A stretch of DNA of 40,856 bases from Pediococcus parvulus (GCF_007990205.1 NZ_BJWE01000014.1:1-40856); one strand, 5' to 3'; counted from the stretch's first letter, positions 30,060-39,051 are shown. Numbers and translations: made by a program. Notes: generated by a model not told the origin, from the letters alone.

Positions 30060-30078
30060 TAGTTACATAAGTAATTAA
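30059..30078. promoter_or_regulatory. Inverted repeat at the -10 box, operator candidate
   Basis: TTAGTTAC-ATAA-GTAATTAA: 8-bp arms with one mismatch around ATAA. It begins at the last base of the -10 box and covers the expected transcription start. The likeliest binder is the GntR/YtrA-type protein encoded third in the same operon; this is inferred. Confidence 0.55.
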
Positions 30079-30106
30079 CCAATTTACCGATATGGGGGAA
30101 GCAACT

Positions 30107-30889
30107 GTGAAAGAACAAACGGTTATTGATGTTCAAAGCGTGACAAAAGTGTATGGAAAGAAAAATGAAAAACAGTACACTGCTTTACAAAACGTCAATT
30201 TTAATGTAAAAAAAGGTGAATTCGTAGGCATTATGGGGGCTTCGGGTTCAGGAAAAACGACATTGCTGAATATTTTAGCAACGATGGATCAACCAACGGC
30301 AGGTAACGTCTTTATTGCAGGTCAAGATGTGACACAGTTGAAAGGAAATGCCGTTTCGGATTTTCGGGCTAAAAAGATTGGCTTTATTTTTCAGGATTTT
30401 AATCTCTTGGAAAGTTTATCGAATGCAGAAAATATTGGATTACCATTGACTTTGCAGGGCGTTAAAAAGCGGAAAACTAACGAACTTGTCCATCAAATTG
30501 CTAGTCAGTTGGGGATCAATCAGCTACTTGATAAATATCCGGTAGAAATATCTGGTGGTCAAAAGCAACGGGTTGCGGCCGCGAGGGGATTAATCTCACG
30601 ACCACAAATTTTATTTGCCGATGAACCAACCGGAGCTTTGGATTCCCAAAATGCCCGAGAACTTTTGGAAACTTTGAAACAAGTTAATGATGAAGAACAA
30701 GTTTCTATATTAATGGTAACCCATGATCCGTTTTCAGCTAGTTACTGTGAACGCATTTTGTTCATTAAGGATGGCCAAATTGGTGAACAACTTGAAGCTG
30801 GCAGTCAAACGCGAACTGAGTTTTACCAAACAATTTTGAATAAACTTGGCACCTTTAATGATCAGGGGGAAGATGTCGATGTTATTTAA
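30107..30889 (+). CDS. BceA-like ABC transporter ATPase
   Basis: A 260-residue ATPase of the MacB/BceA type, which in Gram-positives usually works with an FtsX-domain permease against cell-wall-active peptides such as bacitracin. Motifs: GASGSGKTT (Walker A), [15 protein letters not shown] (signature), ILFADEPTGALDS (Walker B) and the H-loop VTHDPF. The start is taken as GTG at 30107 after GGGGGAA; an ATG at 30092 precedes that site. It overlaps the permease gene by 11 bases. The nearby BceRS-type kinase and regulator that normally control such transporters are absent. Confidence 0.88.
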   Translation: MKEQTVIDVQSVTKVYGKKNEKQYTALQNVNFNVKKGEFVGIMGASGSGKTTLLNILATMDQPTAGNVFIAGQDVTQLKGNAVSDFRAKKIGFIFQDFNLLESLSNAENIGLPLTLQGVKKRKTNELVHQIASQLGINQLLDKYPVEISGGQKQRVAAARGLISRPQILFADEPTGALDSQNARELLETLKQVNDEEQVSILMVTHDPFSASYCERILFIKDGQIGEQLEAGSQTRTEFYQTILNKLGTFNDQGEDVDVI

Positions 30890-32678
30890 ATTAGCCTTTA
30901 TAAGTGTTAAGGATCGTTGGCGGGACTATTTGGTGCTTTTTTCTGGATTGATTATTTCAAGCGCAATTTTTTATATGTTTGAAGCAATCGCCACTAATCA
31001 AGCCTTCATCAAGGGAAATATTTCACTTGGGTTAGCGACGTTTGTTTTTCAATTTGGTTCTGTGCTCCTTGGAATTATTACCCTCGTTTATATCGTGTAT
31101 GCTAATTCATTCCTAATGAATATGAGAGAACATGATTATGGTTTGTTCATCATGTTAGGCGGGAAAAAATCACGACTTGGTTTCTTAATTTTTTTAGAAA
31201 CGTTATTGATTGGGGCAATTTCCACAGTCTTGGGTGTTGTAGTCGGTGTTGGGCTTACAAAAGGATTATCTCAATTATTAATGCACGAGTTGGGCGTTGA
31301 AGTTGCCCATTTTACTGCCTGGAATACCATGGCTTTGCTTGTGACTTTTGCGTTCTTTATTGTGATCTTTTTTATGGCTTCGTTAATTAATCAGCACAAG
31401 TTGCTACATCGACCGGTGTTAAAATTGCTCCATGCTGATACGGTGGCAGATAAACCAATCAAGTTAACGGCCTGGCGTTACGCTGAAGGTGGATTAGGTT
31501 TAGTTTTAATAGCCGGTGGTTACTGGGCAATGGCGGCTATTGAGACTTTGCAACTTCTCTCAATTCCAATTGCACTGGTCACAATCGTATTGGGCACGTA
31601 TTTTTTGTATCATGCACTTTTTCAAATTTTGATTACGGGATTGAAACGCTCACGCTTGGCAGGTAAGGGCTTAAATAGCTTTACATTAGGCCAGTTAAAC
31701 TTTCGCATTCGAGATTATACCAGAATTCTAGCCGTCGTAAGTATCCTTTTTGCCTTAGCCTTAGGAGCAATTACGGTTGGAATGGGCTATCATCGTTTAA
31801 TCCCAAGTATGGCAAGCGGTAGTTCAGCTTATGACTTGGTTGTTTATAAGCAAACTGCGAAAACTAAACAATTAATTCAAAAATTAGATTTAATAAAGCA
31901 AGTGACTTATAAGCGAAAAATTGTTGGCACAACTGCCTATTTTGACCAAATGGAGTTTCAAGAAACACCTTTTCAAGTGAGTCGCGTTAAGGCTGATGCC
32001 GTTGTCTTCAAACTAGCTACTAGTGAGCAACTGAGGTCTAGTTCACGGGTGCAAGAGCAATTTTTGAGTCTGCAAGCAAATTACACTTTAAGACAGATCA
32101 GAGTTGTGTCTCACCGTAATTTTCTGAAAATTCAGGGTAAGCCATCACAATTAACTTTACTGAAGACAACCGGATTAGCTAAAAATGCAGGTGTGTTGAA
32201 ACAAATTGCAGAAAATCAAACCAATCAATTTCCTGGCCACATGTCGATTCAACAGTTAGGCGGGGCTTATCCACTGTACCAAGTGGCCAATGTCATGTTT
32301 GGTGGATTAGAATTTGTGGGCTTCTTCTTAGGATTGGCGTTTTTGACAATGTTGGCAAGCTGTTTAATGTTTAAAATTTTATCGGGTGTCCAACCGGATA
32401 GACAGCGCTATTATATGTTAAACCGATTAGGAACGCGACAAAATTTAATTCGGCGTTCAATTCGCCGTGAATTAGGCGCACTGTTTTTGTTGCCAGGGAT
32501 ATTAGGAATTATTCACGTCCTGTTTGGCTTGAAGATGTTTGTTCCGTTGATGGGTGATCCGTATGTTCATTTACAGACCCCCTTTGTGATTTTCTTACTG
32601 TTGTATTTGGGGTATTATTTAATTACATTGTTTATTTATGAAAAATTAGTGGTTCCAAGTATAAACATGCAGTCTTGA
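30879..32678 (+). CDS. BceB-like ABC transporter permease (FtsX domains)
   Basis: A 599-residue permease with about ten membrane helices and an extracellular domain of roughly 165 residues (about 303-470), the layout of bacitracin-type BceB permeases, though a little shorter than the usual 620-660. FtsX-like regions are at about 45-185 and 470-590. The start is taken as ATG at 30879, eight bases after GGGGGA; ATG at 30873 is too close to it. Likely substrate: an envelope-active peptide or its lipid target, inferred from the family. Twelve bases separate its stop from the GntR gene, with no terminator. Confidence 0.85.
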   Translation: MLFKLAFISVKDRWRDYLVLFSGLIISSAIFYMFEAIATNQAFIKGNISLGLATFVFQFGSVLLGIITLVYIVYANSFLMNMREHDYGLFIMLGGKKSRLGFLIFLETLLIGAISTVLGVVVGVGLTKGLSQLLMHELGVEVAHFTAWNTMALLVTFAFFIVIFFMASLINQHKLLHRPVLKLLHADTVADKPIKLTAWRYAEGGLGLVLIAGGYWAMAAIETLQLLSIPIALVTIVLGTYFLYHALFQILITGLKRSRLAGKGLNSFTLGQLNFRIRDYTRILAVVSILFALALGAITVGMGYHRLIPSMASGSSAYDLVVYKQTAKTKQLIQKLDLIKQVTYKRKIVGTTAYFDQMEFQETPFQVSRVKADAVVFKLATSEQLRSSSRVQEQFLSLQANYTLRQIRVVSHRNFLKIQGKPSQLTLLKTTGLAKNAGVLKQIAENQTNQFPGHMSIQQLGGAYPLYQVANVMFGGLEFVGFFLGLAFLTMLASCLMFKILSGVQPDRQRYYMLNRLGTRQNLIRRSIRRELGALFLLPGILGIIHVLFGLKMFVPLMGDPYVHLQTPFVIFLLLYLGYYLITLFIYEKLVVPSINMQS

Positions 32679-32690
32679 GGTGGTGATCAT

Positions 32691-33068
32691 ATGCAATTTG
32701 ATTTTAGTGGGCAAGAACCCATTTATTTACAGGTAGCTAATCAAATTGAAGAAGGAATTTTTACAGGTGCTTTTAAAGAAGAAACGCAGGTCCCCTCAAC
32801 AACCGAAATGTCTCGTGAATTTCATATTAACCCCGCGACAGTTTTGAAGGGTATGAATATCCTTGTCACTGAAAAATTGGTGGAAAAACGGCGTGGTTTA
32901 GGAATGTTTGTGAAAAAAGGGGCCTATCAGTTAATACTGGAAAAACGGCAAAATGACTTTTTTGAGGATTATGTAAAAAAAATTGTGGCAGAAGCTAAAA
33001 ATTTAAAGTTATCAGAAACGGAATTGATTCAACTTATCAAAAGGGGGTTTCAAACAAATGGGGATTAA
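32691..33068 (+). CDS. GntR family transcriptional regulator, YtrA subfamily
   Basis: A short regulator (125 residues): an N-terminal winged helix (about 5-75; PIYLQVANQIEEGI, VPSTTEMSREFHINPATV) and only about 50 further residues, with no ligand domain, which is the YtrA type. These usually repress the ABC transporter genes beside them and respond to wall antibiotics. GAGGTGGTGAT precedes the ATG, and the gene overlaps the next ATPase by 11 bases. It lies in the middle of a continuous five-gene run, so it may control both transporters through the inverted repeat at 30059-30078. Confidence 0.9.
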   Translation: MQFDFSGQEPIYLQVANQIEEGIFTGAFKEETQVPSTTEMSREFHINPATVLKGMNILVTEKLVEKRRGLGMFVKKGAYQLILEKRQNDFFEDYVKKIVAEAKNLKLSETELIQLIKRGFQTNGD

Positions 33069-33924
33069 GGTTACGGAAGTTGCCAAAAAATTTGGTCGGA
33101 AGCAAATTTTGCAAAATATCAGTCTGGAGATTGAGCCAAATCGAATATACGGTCTGCTGGGCAGAAACGGTGCTGGCAAAAGTACATTATTAAATATTAT
33201 TACCGACCGCATTTTTGCAAATGGTGGTTCGGTGACCATTGATGGTATTCCAACACACGAGCATGATGAATTGTTAGGCAATATCTATTTGATGAGTGAG
33301 GTTAATCTTTATCCAAAAAGGGCCCGTTTACAAGATTTATTTAAATCTTCAAAGAATATGTATGGCGGTTTCAATGAGGCATACGCAAAACACTTGTGTG
33401 AGGCATTTGAGTTAAATCCGAAACAAAGATTTGGTCAACTTTCAACAGGTTATCGCACGATCTTTAAATTAATTATTGCCCTTTGTTTACCTGTTGATTA
33501 CGTTTTTTTAGATGAACCTATTCTTGGTCTTGACGCTAATCATCGTGAGTTGTTTTATAAAGAACTTTTGGATACGTATAGTAGTCATCCCCGAACTTTT
33601 GTGATTTCTACTCATATGATTGAAGAGATTGCTAATATGATTGAGCATGTTTTTGTGATAGAAAACGGCAAAATCTTAGTTGATGATGATGTGGACCATA
33701 TGTTGTCACAGGCATATGTGATCACTGGCCCTGGAGAAACCGTTGATCAGTACACAGTGGGATTAAACGTGATTGGAACGGAATCACTTGGAAATCTCAA
33801 AGGTAACTATGTGTTTGGCAACCTGAATGATGATCGAGAGATTCCGGATACAATTCAAATTTCACGAATGGATCTGCAAAAACTCTTCATTCATTTGACA
33901 AGTGGCGAGGGGGGATCTAAATGA
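33058..33924 (+). CDS. ABC transporter ATPase (YtrB-like)
   Basis: A 288-residue ATPase: Walker A GRNGAGKST, degenerate signature LSTGY, Walker B YVFLDEPILGLD, H-loop ISTHMIEE. About 80 residues follow the ATPase core, as in drug/peptide exporters of the YtrB and NatA types. AAGGGGG lies upstream of the ATG, within the GntR gene. It is coupled by a 4-base overlap (ATGA) to the permease gene. Substrate unknown; the GntR-ATPase-permease order matches the Bacillus ytr operon, which responds to cell-wall antibiotics. Confidence 0.87.
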   Translation: MGIKVTEVAKKFGRKQILQNISLEIEPNRIYGLLGRNGAGKSTLLNIITDRIFANGGSVTIDGIPTHEHDELLGNIYLMSEVNLYPKRARLQDLFKSSKNMYGGFNEAYAKHLCEAFELNPKQRFGQLSTGYRTIFKLIIALCLPVDYVFLDEPILGLDANHRELFYKELLDTYSSHPRTFVISTHMIEEIANMIEHVFVIENGKILVDDDVDHMLSQAYVITGPGETVDQYTVGLNVIGTESLGNLKGNYVFGNLNDDREIPDTIQISRMDLQKLFIHLTSGEGGSK

Positions 33925-34700
33925 AAACTAAAATGATTTTTAAAAATAAATTTGGATACTATTTAAAGGGTCTGGGGTACACTTATATTCTAACCTTTTT
34001 GTTTATTTTCCTGTTACCGATTGTTTTTGCGTTGCTATTCACGGGAAGCCTTGATGGTATTTCAATTCATAATTTATTGAAAAATAATTTATTACCATTT
34101 ATTTCGATTCTGTTTTTAGTAATCTCATCATATCGAGTTTATGGACCATTTAAGTTTTATATCCAAAATGGTATTTCTCGTCGAACAGTTTGGAAAGCAA
34201 CCATTTGGGTGACCGCGCTGCTTAGTTTATTGATGAGCGTAATCAATTATTGTTATTATTATGCGGTGATTTTACCAAACGTTGGAAATGTTGATAATAC
34301 TTTTTATAACCAACTTTTTGGTCAGTTCCTGGGTTTTCATAGTTTTTGGAATATTCCAGCTCAAATTCTTTATGAATGGTTATTACTTTGGAGTTTTGCT
34401 GTTTTGGGTATGTTTTTTGGAAGTTTATCGGCACTCCTGAAGAAGCGAACCCGGCGCATGTTGTGGATTGCCATCCCCATTGGGCTTGTCGTGTTAGTTC
34501 GTTTTTTAATGCAGTTCCATACTGGCATGAATTTAGATTGGACGATGAATTTTATCAAATTTGTGGTCGGTTATACAGAAACAACTAACGAAGGGGAATG
34601 GAATCCATTCCACCCGGTTGGATTTATGGCGATTATGATTATTTTGGGTACGATCATTAATTACTGGATTCAACAACATATTGTCTTAAAAAATCAGTAA
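33921..34700 (+). CDS. ABC transporter permease (YtrC-like)
   Basis: A 259-residue membrane protein with about six helices and no large extracellular domain. It has a basic start (MKTKMIFKNKFGYY) and loops such as SALLKKRTRRML. I recognise no exact family; the permease role rests on hydrophobicity and on the overlapping ATPase gene. It is the last gene of the operon and ends directly at the perfect hairpin. Confidence 0.78.
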   Translation: MKTKMIFKNKFGYYLKGLGYTYILTFLFIFLLPIVFALLFTGSLDGISIHNLLKNNLLPFISILFLVISSYRVYGPFKFYIQNGISRRTVWKATIWVTALLSLLMSVINYCYYYAVILPNVGNVDNTFYNQLFGQFLGFHSFWNIPAQILYEWLLLWSFAVLGMFFGSLSALLKKRTRRMLWIAIPIGLVVLVRFLMQFHTGMNLDWTMNFIKFVVGYTETTNEGEWNPFHPVGFMAIMIILGTIINYWIQQHIVLKNQ

Positions 34701-34747
34701 AAAATGAGATCGCAACAAAAACACAGTTTTTGTTGCGATCTCATTTT
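34701..34747. terminator. Perfect bidirectional terminator
   Basis: A 22-bp perfect inverted repeat (34701-34722 with 34726-34747) with loop ACA, beginning AAAA and ending TTTT, so T runs follow the stem on either strand. It serves the ABC operon and the convergent DUF975 gene. Confidence 0.92.
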
Positions 34748-34750
34748 TGT

Positions 34751-35479
34751 TTATTGAATAGCAACGAGATGTTTATAAAATGCGGCATAGATCGCTTGAG
34801 AATATGGAACGTACCAGATAAATCCAATTCCGAAACTAAATAAGCAAAGAACATACCAGCCAATCATGCTTAATTTTAATAAGAAAAATTCAAATTTATG
34901 CCCCTGCATTAATTGGCGACTCATTGTGATACAGTCATTGTATTCAATGCGACCCGCATTGCCAGCGGCTAATTGATCTTTGTAAATCAGGTATGATTGG
35001 GAGTAGGCATAGTACTTAATAATTCCAGGAACAATGAGTAATAAAGTCCAAAAAAACAAATAAATGAACTGGAGTACAAAGATTGCCAAAGTTGGAATGA
35101 AATAGCGTTTGGTAAAAACTTGAAAAGCACTTTTCACAGGTGAAAACTCGCGATTAGGTTCGCGTAACCAGTCTAGGAATGTGTAACTAACCCCAACACT
35201 GATAAATGTAACTATGGCAGTTCGTAAAAAGCTCCAAACATTGGATGAACCGGAATTTGGTGACTCCTCATTAGCATAGCTTGTAACTTCATTATTGAGA
35301 AGGTGAGGATTCTTAATGAGCAAGTACAGTCCAAACAAAATACCTAGGGAAATGATAAATCCCACAATTGCTCTAAGGACAATTGGAACTACTGCGGTCA
35401 TGGAAGCTTGACCCCAATGACCCTTAAAAACTTGTTTGACTTCTTTTTTTAATTCGCGACGGATTTGGTGATATGACAT
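34751..35479 (-). CDS. DUF975 family membrane protein
   Basis: A 242-residue integral membrane protein with about five to six helices. The N-terminal part (IRRELKKEVKQVFKGHWGQA) and the segment with YSQSYLIYKDQLAAGN fit the DUF975 family, common in lactobacilli and streptococci and of unknown function. GAGGAGGAG lies before the ATG. It has its own promoter and is convergent with the ABC operon. Confidence 0.82.
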   Translation of the reverse strand: MSYHQIRRELKKEVKQVFKGHWGQASMTAVVPIVLRAIVGFIISLGILFGLYLLIKNPHLLNNEVTSYANEESPNSGSSNVWSFLRTAIVTFISVGVSYTFLDWLREPNREFSPVKSAFQVFTKRYFIPTLAIFVLQFIYLFFWTLLLIVPGIIKYYAYSQSYLIYKDQLAAGNAGRIEYNDCITMSRQLMQGHKFEFFLLKLSMIGWYVLCLFSFGIGFIWYVPYSQAIYAAFYKHLVAIQ

Positions 35480-35503
35480 GACAGACTCCTCCTCTTTTTT
35501 TCT

Positions 35504-35531
35504 ATTTTACCATGAACCTATGAATTGACAA
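35504..35531 (-). promoter_or_regulatory. Promoter of the DUF975 gene
   Basis: Read on the minus strand: TTGTCA (35531-35526), a 16-base spacer and TAAAAT (35509-35504) with an extended TGG. Confidence 0.65.
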
Positions 35532-35589
35532 TGTGATGAAGTAATTTAAGATGAGGAGACTGGTTATTAGTACCTTAGGTTTGGAGACG

Positions 35590-35598
35590 TGGTAAAAT
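35590..35598 (+). promoter_or_regulatory. Extended -10 promoter of the DUF2785 gene
   Basis: TGGTAAAAT (extended -10 plus TAAAAT) 29 bases before the ATG. The -35 region is weak. The same nonamer occurs in the divergent DUF975 promoter. Confidence 0.5.
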
Positions 35599-35627
35599 TA
35601 AACTATTAATTACGAGGAGAAAAAGTT

Positions 35628-36599
35628 ATGAAAGAAGTTGAAGAAGTACGCAGTAGACTACAAAATTTACGGATTAAATTACAAGGTGGTCAGATTTATC
35701 AGTCGTTACTTCCGGAAATTGATAAGATTATTATGTCGACAGATGTGTCGGCGCCAACAGAAGTTCACTTGCCTGATGATGACGATGGTATTCGGGACCT
35801 TATTCAGTCGCTTCGTGATCAGTTGAATGAGCACGAACTGGAAGAAGTTTCCGATAAGGATTTAATGCAGTTATTTCAACATATTGGCTCGCCTGATTTG
35901 ATGATTCGTGATAAAGGCGTATATTTTCTATTTAGTGATATTTTGCAGCAACAAATCACCTCGAAAAAACAATTAAAAATGATTTTTGATCATTTGATTC
36001 AGGATGAAAGTTTGTTTGATCACATTCTGGAACCTCAAAATGACGGTGTGTTTAAGAGATCATTTAGTTTAATGTTTTTATCAACCTTGTTGTATATAGA
36101 TCGGGCTGGATCACACTTTATAGATGATGAGAGTAAAAATACCCTTGTTGATCAATTGGTTACTTACATAGCCTTAGAAACAGATACACGGGGTTATTCT
36201 GGTAAGAAGGGCTGGGCACATGCCTATACGCATATTGGCAATGTTTTGGATGAATTAGCAGTTGATAATAGCTTGGTTAGAGCGGATAAATTACTTATGT
36301 TAGCTGTTTTATTAGCTCGGTACAAACGGCTTTCAACACCACTAATTTTTGGTGAGCCAGAGCGCATAGGTGGCTACATTGCGGATTTAACTAATCAAAA
36401 CAAGCTTTACACCGACTTTTTGTTGTTAGCACTAAAAAATTGGCGTCATGAGTTAGTGTCGATTCAAACGACAGAAGATGAACAGATGTGGACGCGCCTG
36501 TACAACCGCCAGCGATTATTGCAAGCATTAGTCTTAAATCCAGAAATGCCAAAAGAAGTTAGTTCATATTTAAATGAGGAAAATGATTTTCGTTTTTAA
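35628..36599 (+). CDS. DUF2785 family protein
   Basis: A 323-residue soluble, mainly helical, acidic protein. The motif GWAHAYTH (195-202) and the following segment match DUF2785, a family found in Firmicutes with no established function. There is no signal peptide or membrane helix, so it should be cytoplasmic. ACGAGGAG precedes the ATG. The next gene starts 12 bases after its stop, so the two are probably cotranscribed. Confidence 0.82.
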   Translation: MKEVEEVRSRLQNLRIKLQGGQIYQSLLPEIDKIIMSTDVSAPTEVHLPDDDDGIRDLIQSLRDQLNEHELEEVSDKDLMQLFQHIGSPDLMIRDKGVYFLFSDILQQQITSKKQLKMIFDHLIQDESLFDHILEPQNDGVFKRSFSLMFLSTLLYIDRAGSHFIDDESKNTLVDQLVTYIALETDTRGYSGKKGWAHAYTHIGNVLDELAVDNSLVRADKLLMLAVLLARYKRLSTPLIFGEPERIGGYIADLTNQNKLYTDFLLLALKNWRHELVSIQTTEDEQMWTRLYNRQRLLQALVLNPEMPKEVSSYLNEENDFRF

Positions 36600-36611
36600 G
36601 GAGATATTTTA

Positions 36612-37649
36612 ATGAGTGAACAAATAAATGCAATCGGTTTTTACAAAGGTTTACCAATTGAAGATTCAAACAGTTTAATTAATTTAAAAATTGATCGTCC
36701 TAAGGCAAATGATTTTGATCTTTTGATTGAAGTTAAGTCCGTTTCCGTAAATCCGGTCGATACTAAGATTCGTCAAGGCCATCCTGAAACAAGTGTTCCA
36801 ACTGTGCTTGGATTTGATGCCTATGGAACTGTTGTTGAATTGGGGCAGAAAGTGACTAACTTTAAAGTGGGGGATCATGTTTTTTATGCAGGAACCAATA
36901 ATCGTTCTGGGAGTGACCAAGCTTTGCAGTTAGTGGATGCGCGAATTGTGGCCCATGCACCGCAAAATATTAGTGTGGAAGAAGCGGCAGCCATGCCTTT
37001 GACTAGTTTAACGGCTTGGGAATCTCTTTTTGAACGAATGCCATTAATTCCAAAAAAGGATGCTAATTTGGGAAAGCAGATTTTGATTATTAATGGTGCT
37101 GGGGGCGTTGGTTCAGTGGCAATTCAGCTGGCAAAGTGGGCAGGTTTAAAAGTTTTAACAACGGCCTCACGACCAGAGACGATTGAATGGGTTAAAAAAA
37201 TGGGTGCGGATGTCGTTTTGGATTATCACAAATCGTTAGCTGACCAACTTAAAGCAGTTGGCATTCAGTCTGTAGGGTTTGCCTTGATTTTTCACTCAAC
37301 TGATAATTATTTGCCAATTTTGGCAAAACTCGTGGCACCAGAAGGATTTATCACTTCCATTGTGGAAAATGAACGTCCTTTACCAATGGGACTTTTAAAA
37401 TCTAAGAGTATTACTTTTGCTTGGGAGTTTATGTTTACAAAAAGTATTTATCAGACTGCAGATATGGCAACACAAGGAACAATCCTCGAAAAGATTGCCA
37501 CACTTTTGGATGAAAAAGAGATTCGATCAACTTTAACTGTGACGCTTCCGGGAATTAACGCAGCGACTCTAAGACATGCTCATGAACTTGTTGAAACTAA
37601 TAAAATGATTGGTAAAGTCGTGTTAACTGGCGATTTTGATGCCAAATAG
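36612..37649 (+). CDS. Quinone-oxidoreductase-like zinc-type alcohol dehydrogenase family protein
   Basis: A medium-chain dehydrogenase/reductase (345 residues). An N-terminal GroES-like domain (about 1-130) is followed by an NAD(P)H-binding Rossmann fold with GAGGVG (162-167). The Cys/His ligands for catalytic and structural zinc are not evident, which places it with the zinc-free quinone oxidoreductases (QOR, YogA-like). The substrate is unknown; quinones or reactive enals are typical. AAGGAGAT precedes the ATG, directly after the DUF2785 gene. Confidence 0.88.
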   Translation: MSEQINAIGFYKGLPIEDSNSLINLKIDRPKANDFDLLIEVKSVSVNPVDTKIRQGHPETSVPTVLGFDAYGTVVELGQKVTNFKVGDHVFYAGTNNRSGSDQALQLVDARIVAHAPQNISVEEAAAMPLTSLTAWESLFERMPLIPKKDANLGKQILIINGAGGVGSVAIQLAKWAGLKVLTTASRPETIEWVKKMGADVVLDYHKSLADQLKAVGIQSVGFALIFHSTDNYLPILAKLVAPEGFITSIVENERPLPMGLLKSKSITFAWEFMFTKSIYQTADMATQGTILEKIATLLDEKEIRSTLTVTLPGINAATLRHAHELVETNKMIGKVVLTGDFDAK

Positions 37650-37683
37650 TTTGGATATTAAAGTTTTTTTCTCTGCAAATTCA

Positions 37684-37692
37684 TGGTACAAT
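37684..37692 (+). promoter_or_regulatory. Extended -10 promoter of ddl
   Basis: TGGTACAAT (37684-37692) 42 bases before the ddl ATG. No good -35 box is visible. Confidence 0.5.
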
Positions 37693-37734
37693 TTAGGTTC
37701 AATACAAAATCTAAGTGATAGGATGAGATTTTAA

Positions 37735-38847
37735 ATGAGTACGGAAAAAAAGATTCACGTTGGTTTGCTATTTGGTGGTAATTCATCTGAACATGATGTT
37801 TCAAAGCGTTCTGCACATAATATTTTCGATGCAATGGATAAAGAGCGTTACGAAGTCAGTCTGTTCATGGTTACAAAAGATGGCTATTTGTTGAGTGATG
37901 CTTCATCAAGAAGAATTTTTGATGGCGAATCAGAAGATAAAGTTGTGGCAGATGCCATGAAATCGGTTGATAAGGGTAATCCATTGTCACCAATTTTGAA
38001 CTTGAGTGAACAAAAAGATATCGATGTTTATTTCCCAATTATTCACGGTAATTTGGGTGAAGATGGGACGATTCAAGGCTTGCTACGGCTACTACAAAAG
38101 CCTTATGTCGGCAGTGGTATTCTTGCTTCAGCTGTTTCGTTTGACAAGGATACAACTAAACAGTTATTAACACATAATGGGATTCGTAACACAAAGTATG
38201 TGGTTGTGACACCCGAAAATCGTGGCGACTATTCCTATGATGTTTGTCGCGAATTACTAGGTGAGCTGATGTTCTTAAAACCCGCTAATCAAGGATCATC
38301 AGTGGGTATTCATAAAGCGACAAATGCTCAAGAGTTTGAAACTGGGCTGGATGATGCCTTTCGATATGATTTTAAAGTGTTGGTTGAACAATCAATTGAA
38401 CAACCAGAAGAAGTGGAAGTTTCTATTTTAGGTAATCAAAGTCCCAAGGCTTCTAAAGTAGGACGAATTATCGTACCGAAATCTGATACATTCTATGATT
38501 ATAATAATAAGTTTGTCGATGCCAGTGGGGTTCAATTTGAACTACCAGCTAGCATTTCTAGTGAGCTTTCTGATGAAGTTCAACAAATGGCACTGGATGC
38601 TTTCCGAGTACTTGGTTGCTGTGGCTTAGCTAGAATTGACTTTTTGGTTGATCATAACAAAGTTCCCTACCTAAGCGAAATTAATACGCTGCCTGGTTTT
38701 ACAAACATTAGTTTGTATCCCCAACTTTGGGAAGTGTCTGGGATTAGCTATGAAAGGTTAATTGATCAACTCATTGATTTGGCATTTGAGGAATTTAATC
38801 GACGTTCTAAAATTCATTATGATTTCACACCGCTTGATGCAGAGTAA
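37735..38847 (+). CDS. ddl: D-alanine--D-alanine/D-lactate ligase, Phe type
   Basis: ATP-grasp ligase (370 residues) that makes the terminal dipeptide or depsipeptide of the peptidoglycan stem. Motifs: GGNSSEHDVS near the N terminus, the serine loop NQGSSVGI, and the metal-binding EINTLPGFTNIS. The residue that decides between D-Ala and D-lactate is Phe260 in YDYNNKFVD. Tyr there gives D-Ala-D-Ala ligases and Phe gives D-Ala-D-Lac ligases, as shown for Leuconostoc Ddl. A D-lactate terminus, and hence natural vancomycin resistance, is predicted. AGGATGAG lies before the ATG. It is monocistronic with a terminator. Confidence 0.95.
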   Translation: MSTEKKIHVGLLFGGNSSEHDVSKRSAHNIFDAMDKERYEVSLFMVTKDGYLLSDASSRRIFDGESEDKVVADAMKSVDKGNPLSPILNLSEQKDIDVYFPIIHGNLGEDGTIQGLLRLLQKPYVGSGILASAVSFDKDTTKQLLTHNGIRNTKYVVVTPENRGDYSYDVCRELLGELMFLKPANQGSSVGIHKATNAQEFETGLDDAFRYDFKVLVEQSIEQPEEVEVSILGNQSPKASKVGRIIVPKSDTFYDYNNKFVDASGVQFELPASISSELSDEVQQMALDAFRVLGCCGLARIDFLVDHNKVPYLSEINTLPGFTNISLYPQLWEVSGISYERLIDQLIDLAFEEFNRRSKIHYDFTPLDAE

Positions 38848-38857
38848 CAATTTAAAG

Positions 38858-38889
38858 AAGTCAGAGAAAACTTTTTCTCTGGCTTTTTT
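38858..38889 (+). terminator. Terminator of ddl
   Basis: AAGTCAGAGAA (38858-38868) pairs with TTCTCTGGCTT (38875-38885, one G-U), followed by T to 38889. Confidence 0.85.
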
Positions 38890-39000
38890 AGTTAATGAAA
38901 ATTGATAGCTAAAACGCAAAGGAAAAGACAAATTCTTCACTAACAAGATGAAGGAACGCGCGTTTTTCTTTTTCAGAGCATTTAGTTCATTTCTTGATAA

Positions 39001-39009
39001 TGTTAAGAT
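39001..39009 (+). promoter_or_regulatory. Candidate promoter of the glycerophosphodiesterase gene
   Basis: TGTTAAGAT (TGn plus TAAGAT) 42 bases before the start; TTTAGT (38981-38986) at 17 bases is a weak -35 box. Confidence 0.4.
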
Positions 39010-39051
39010 TAAAGCGAAAGCAATTTTCCAGCAACGGGGGTAGTGACTGTT

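Noticed and set aside
38911-38967. Second terminator after ddl (AAAACGC with GCGTTTTT)
   Set aside because: Only 7-8 pairs around a loop of about 40 bases; the compact hairpin at 38858-38889 suffices.
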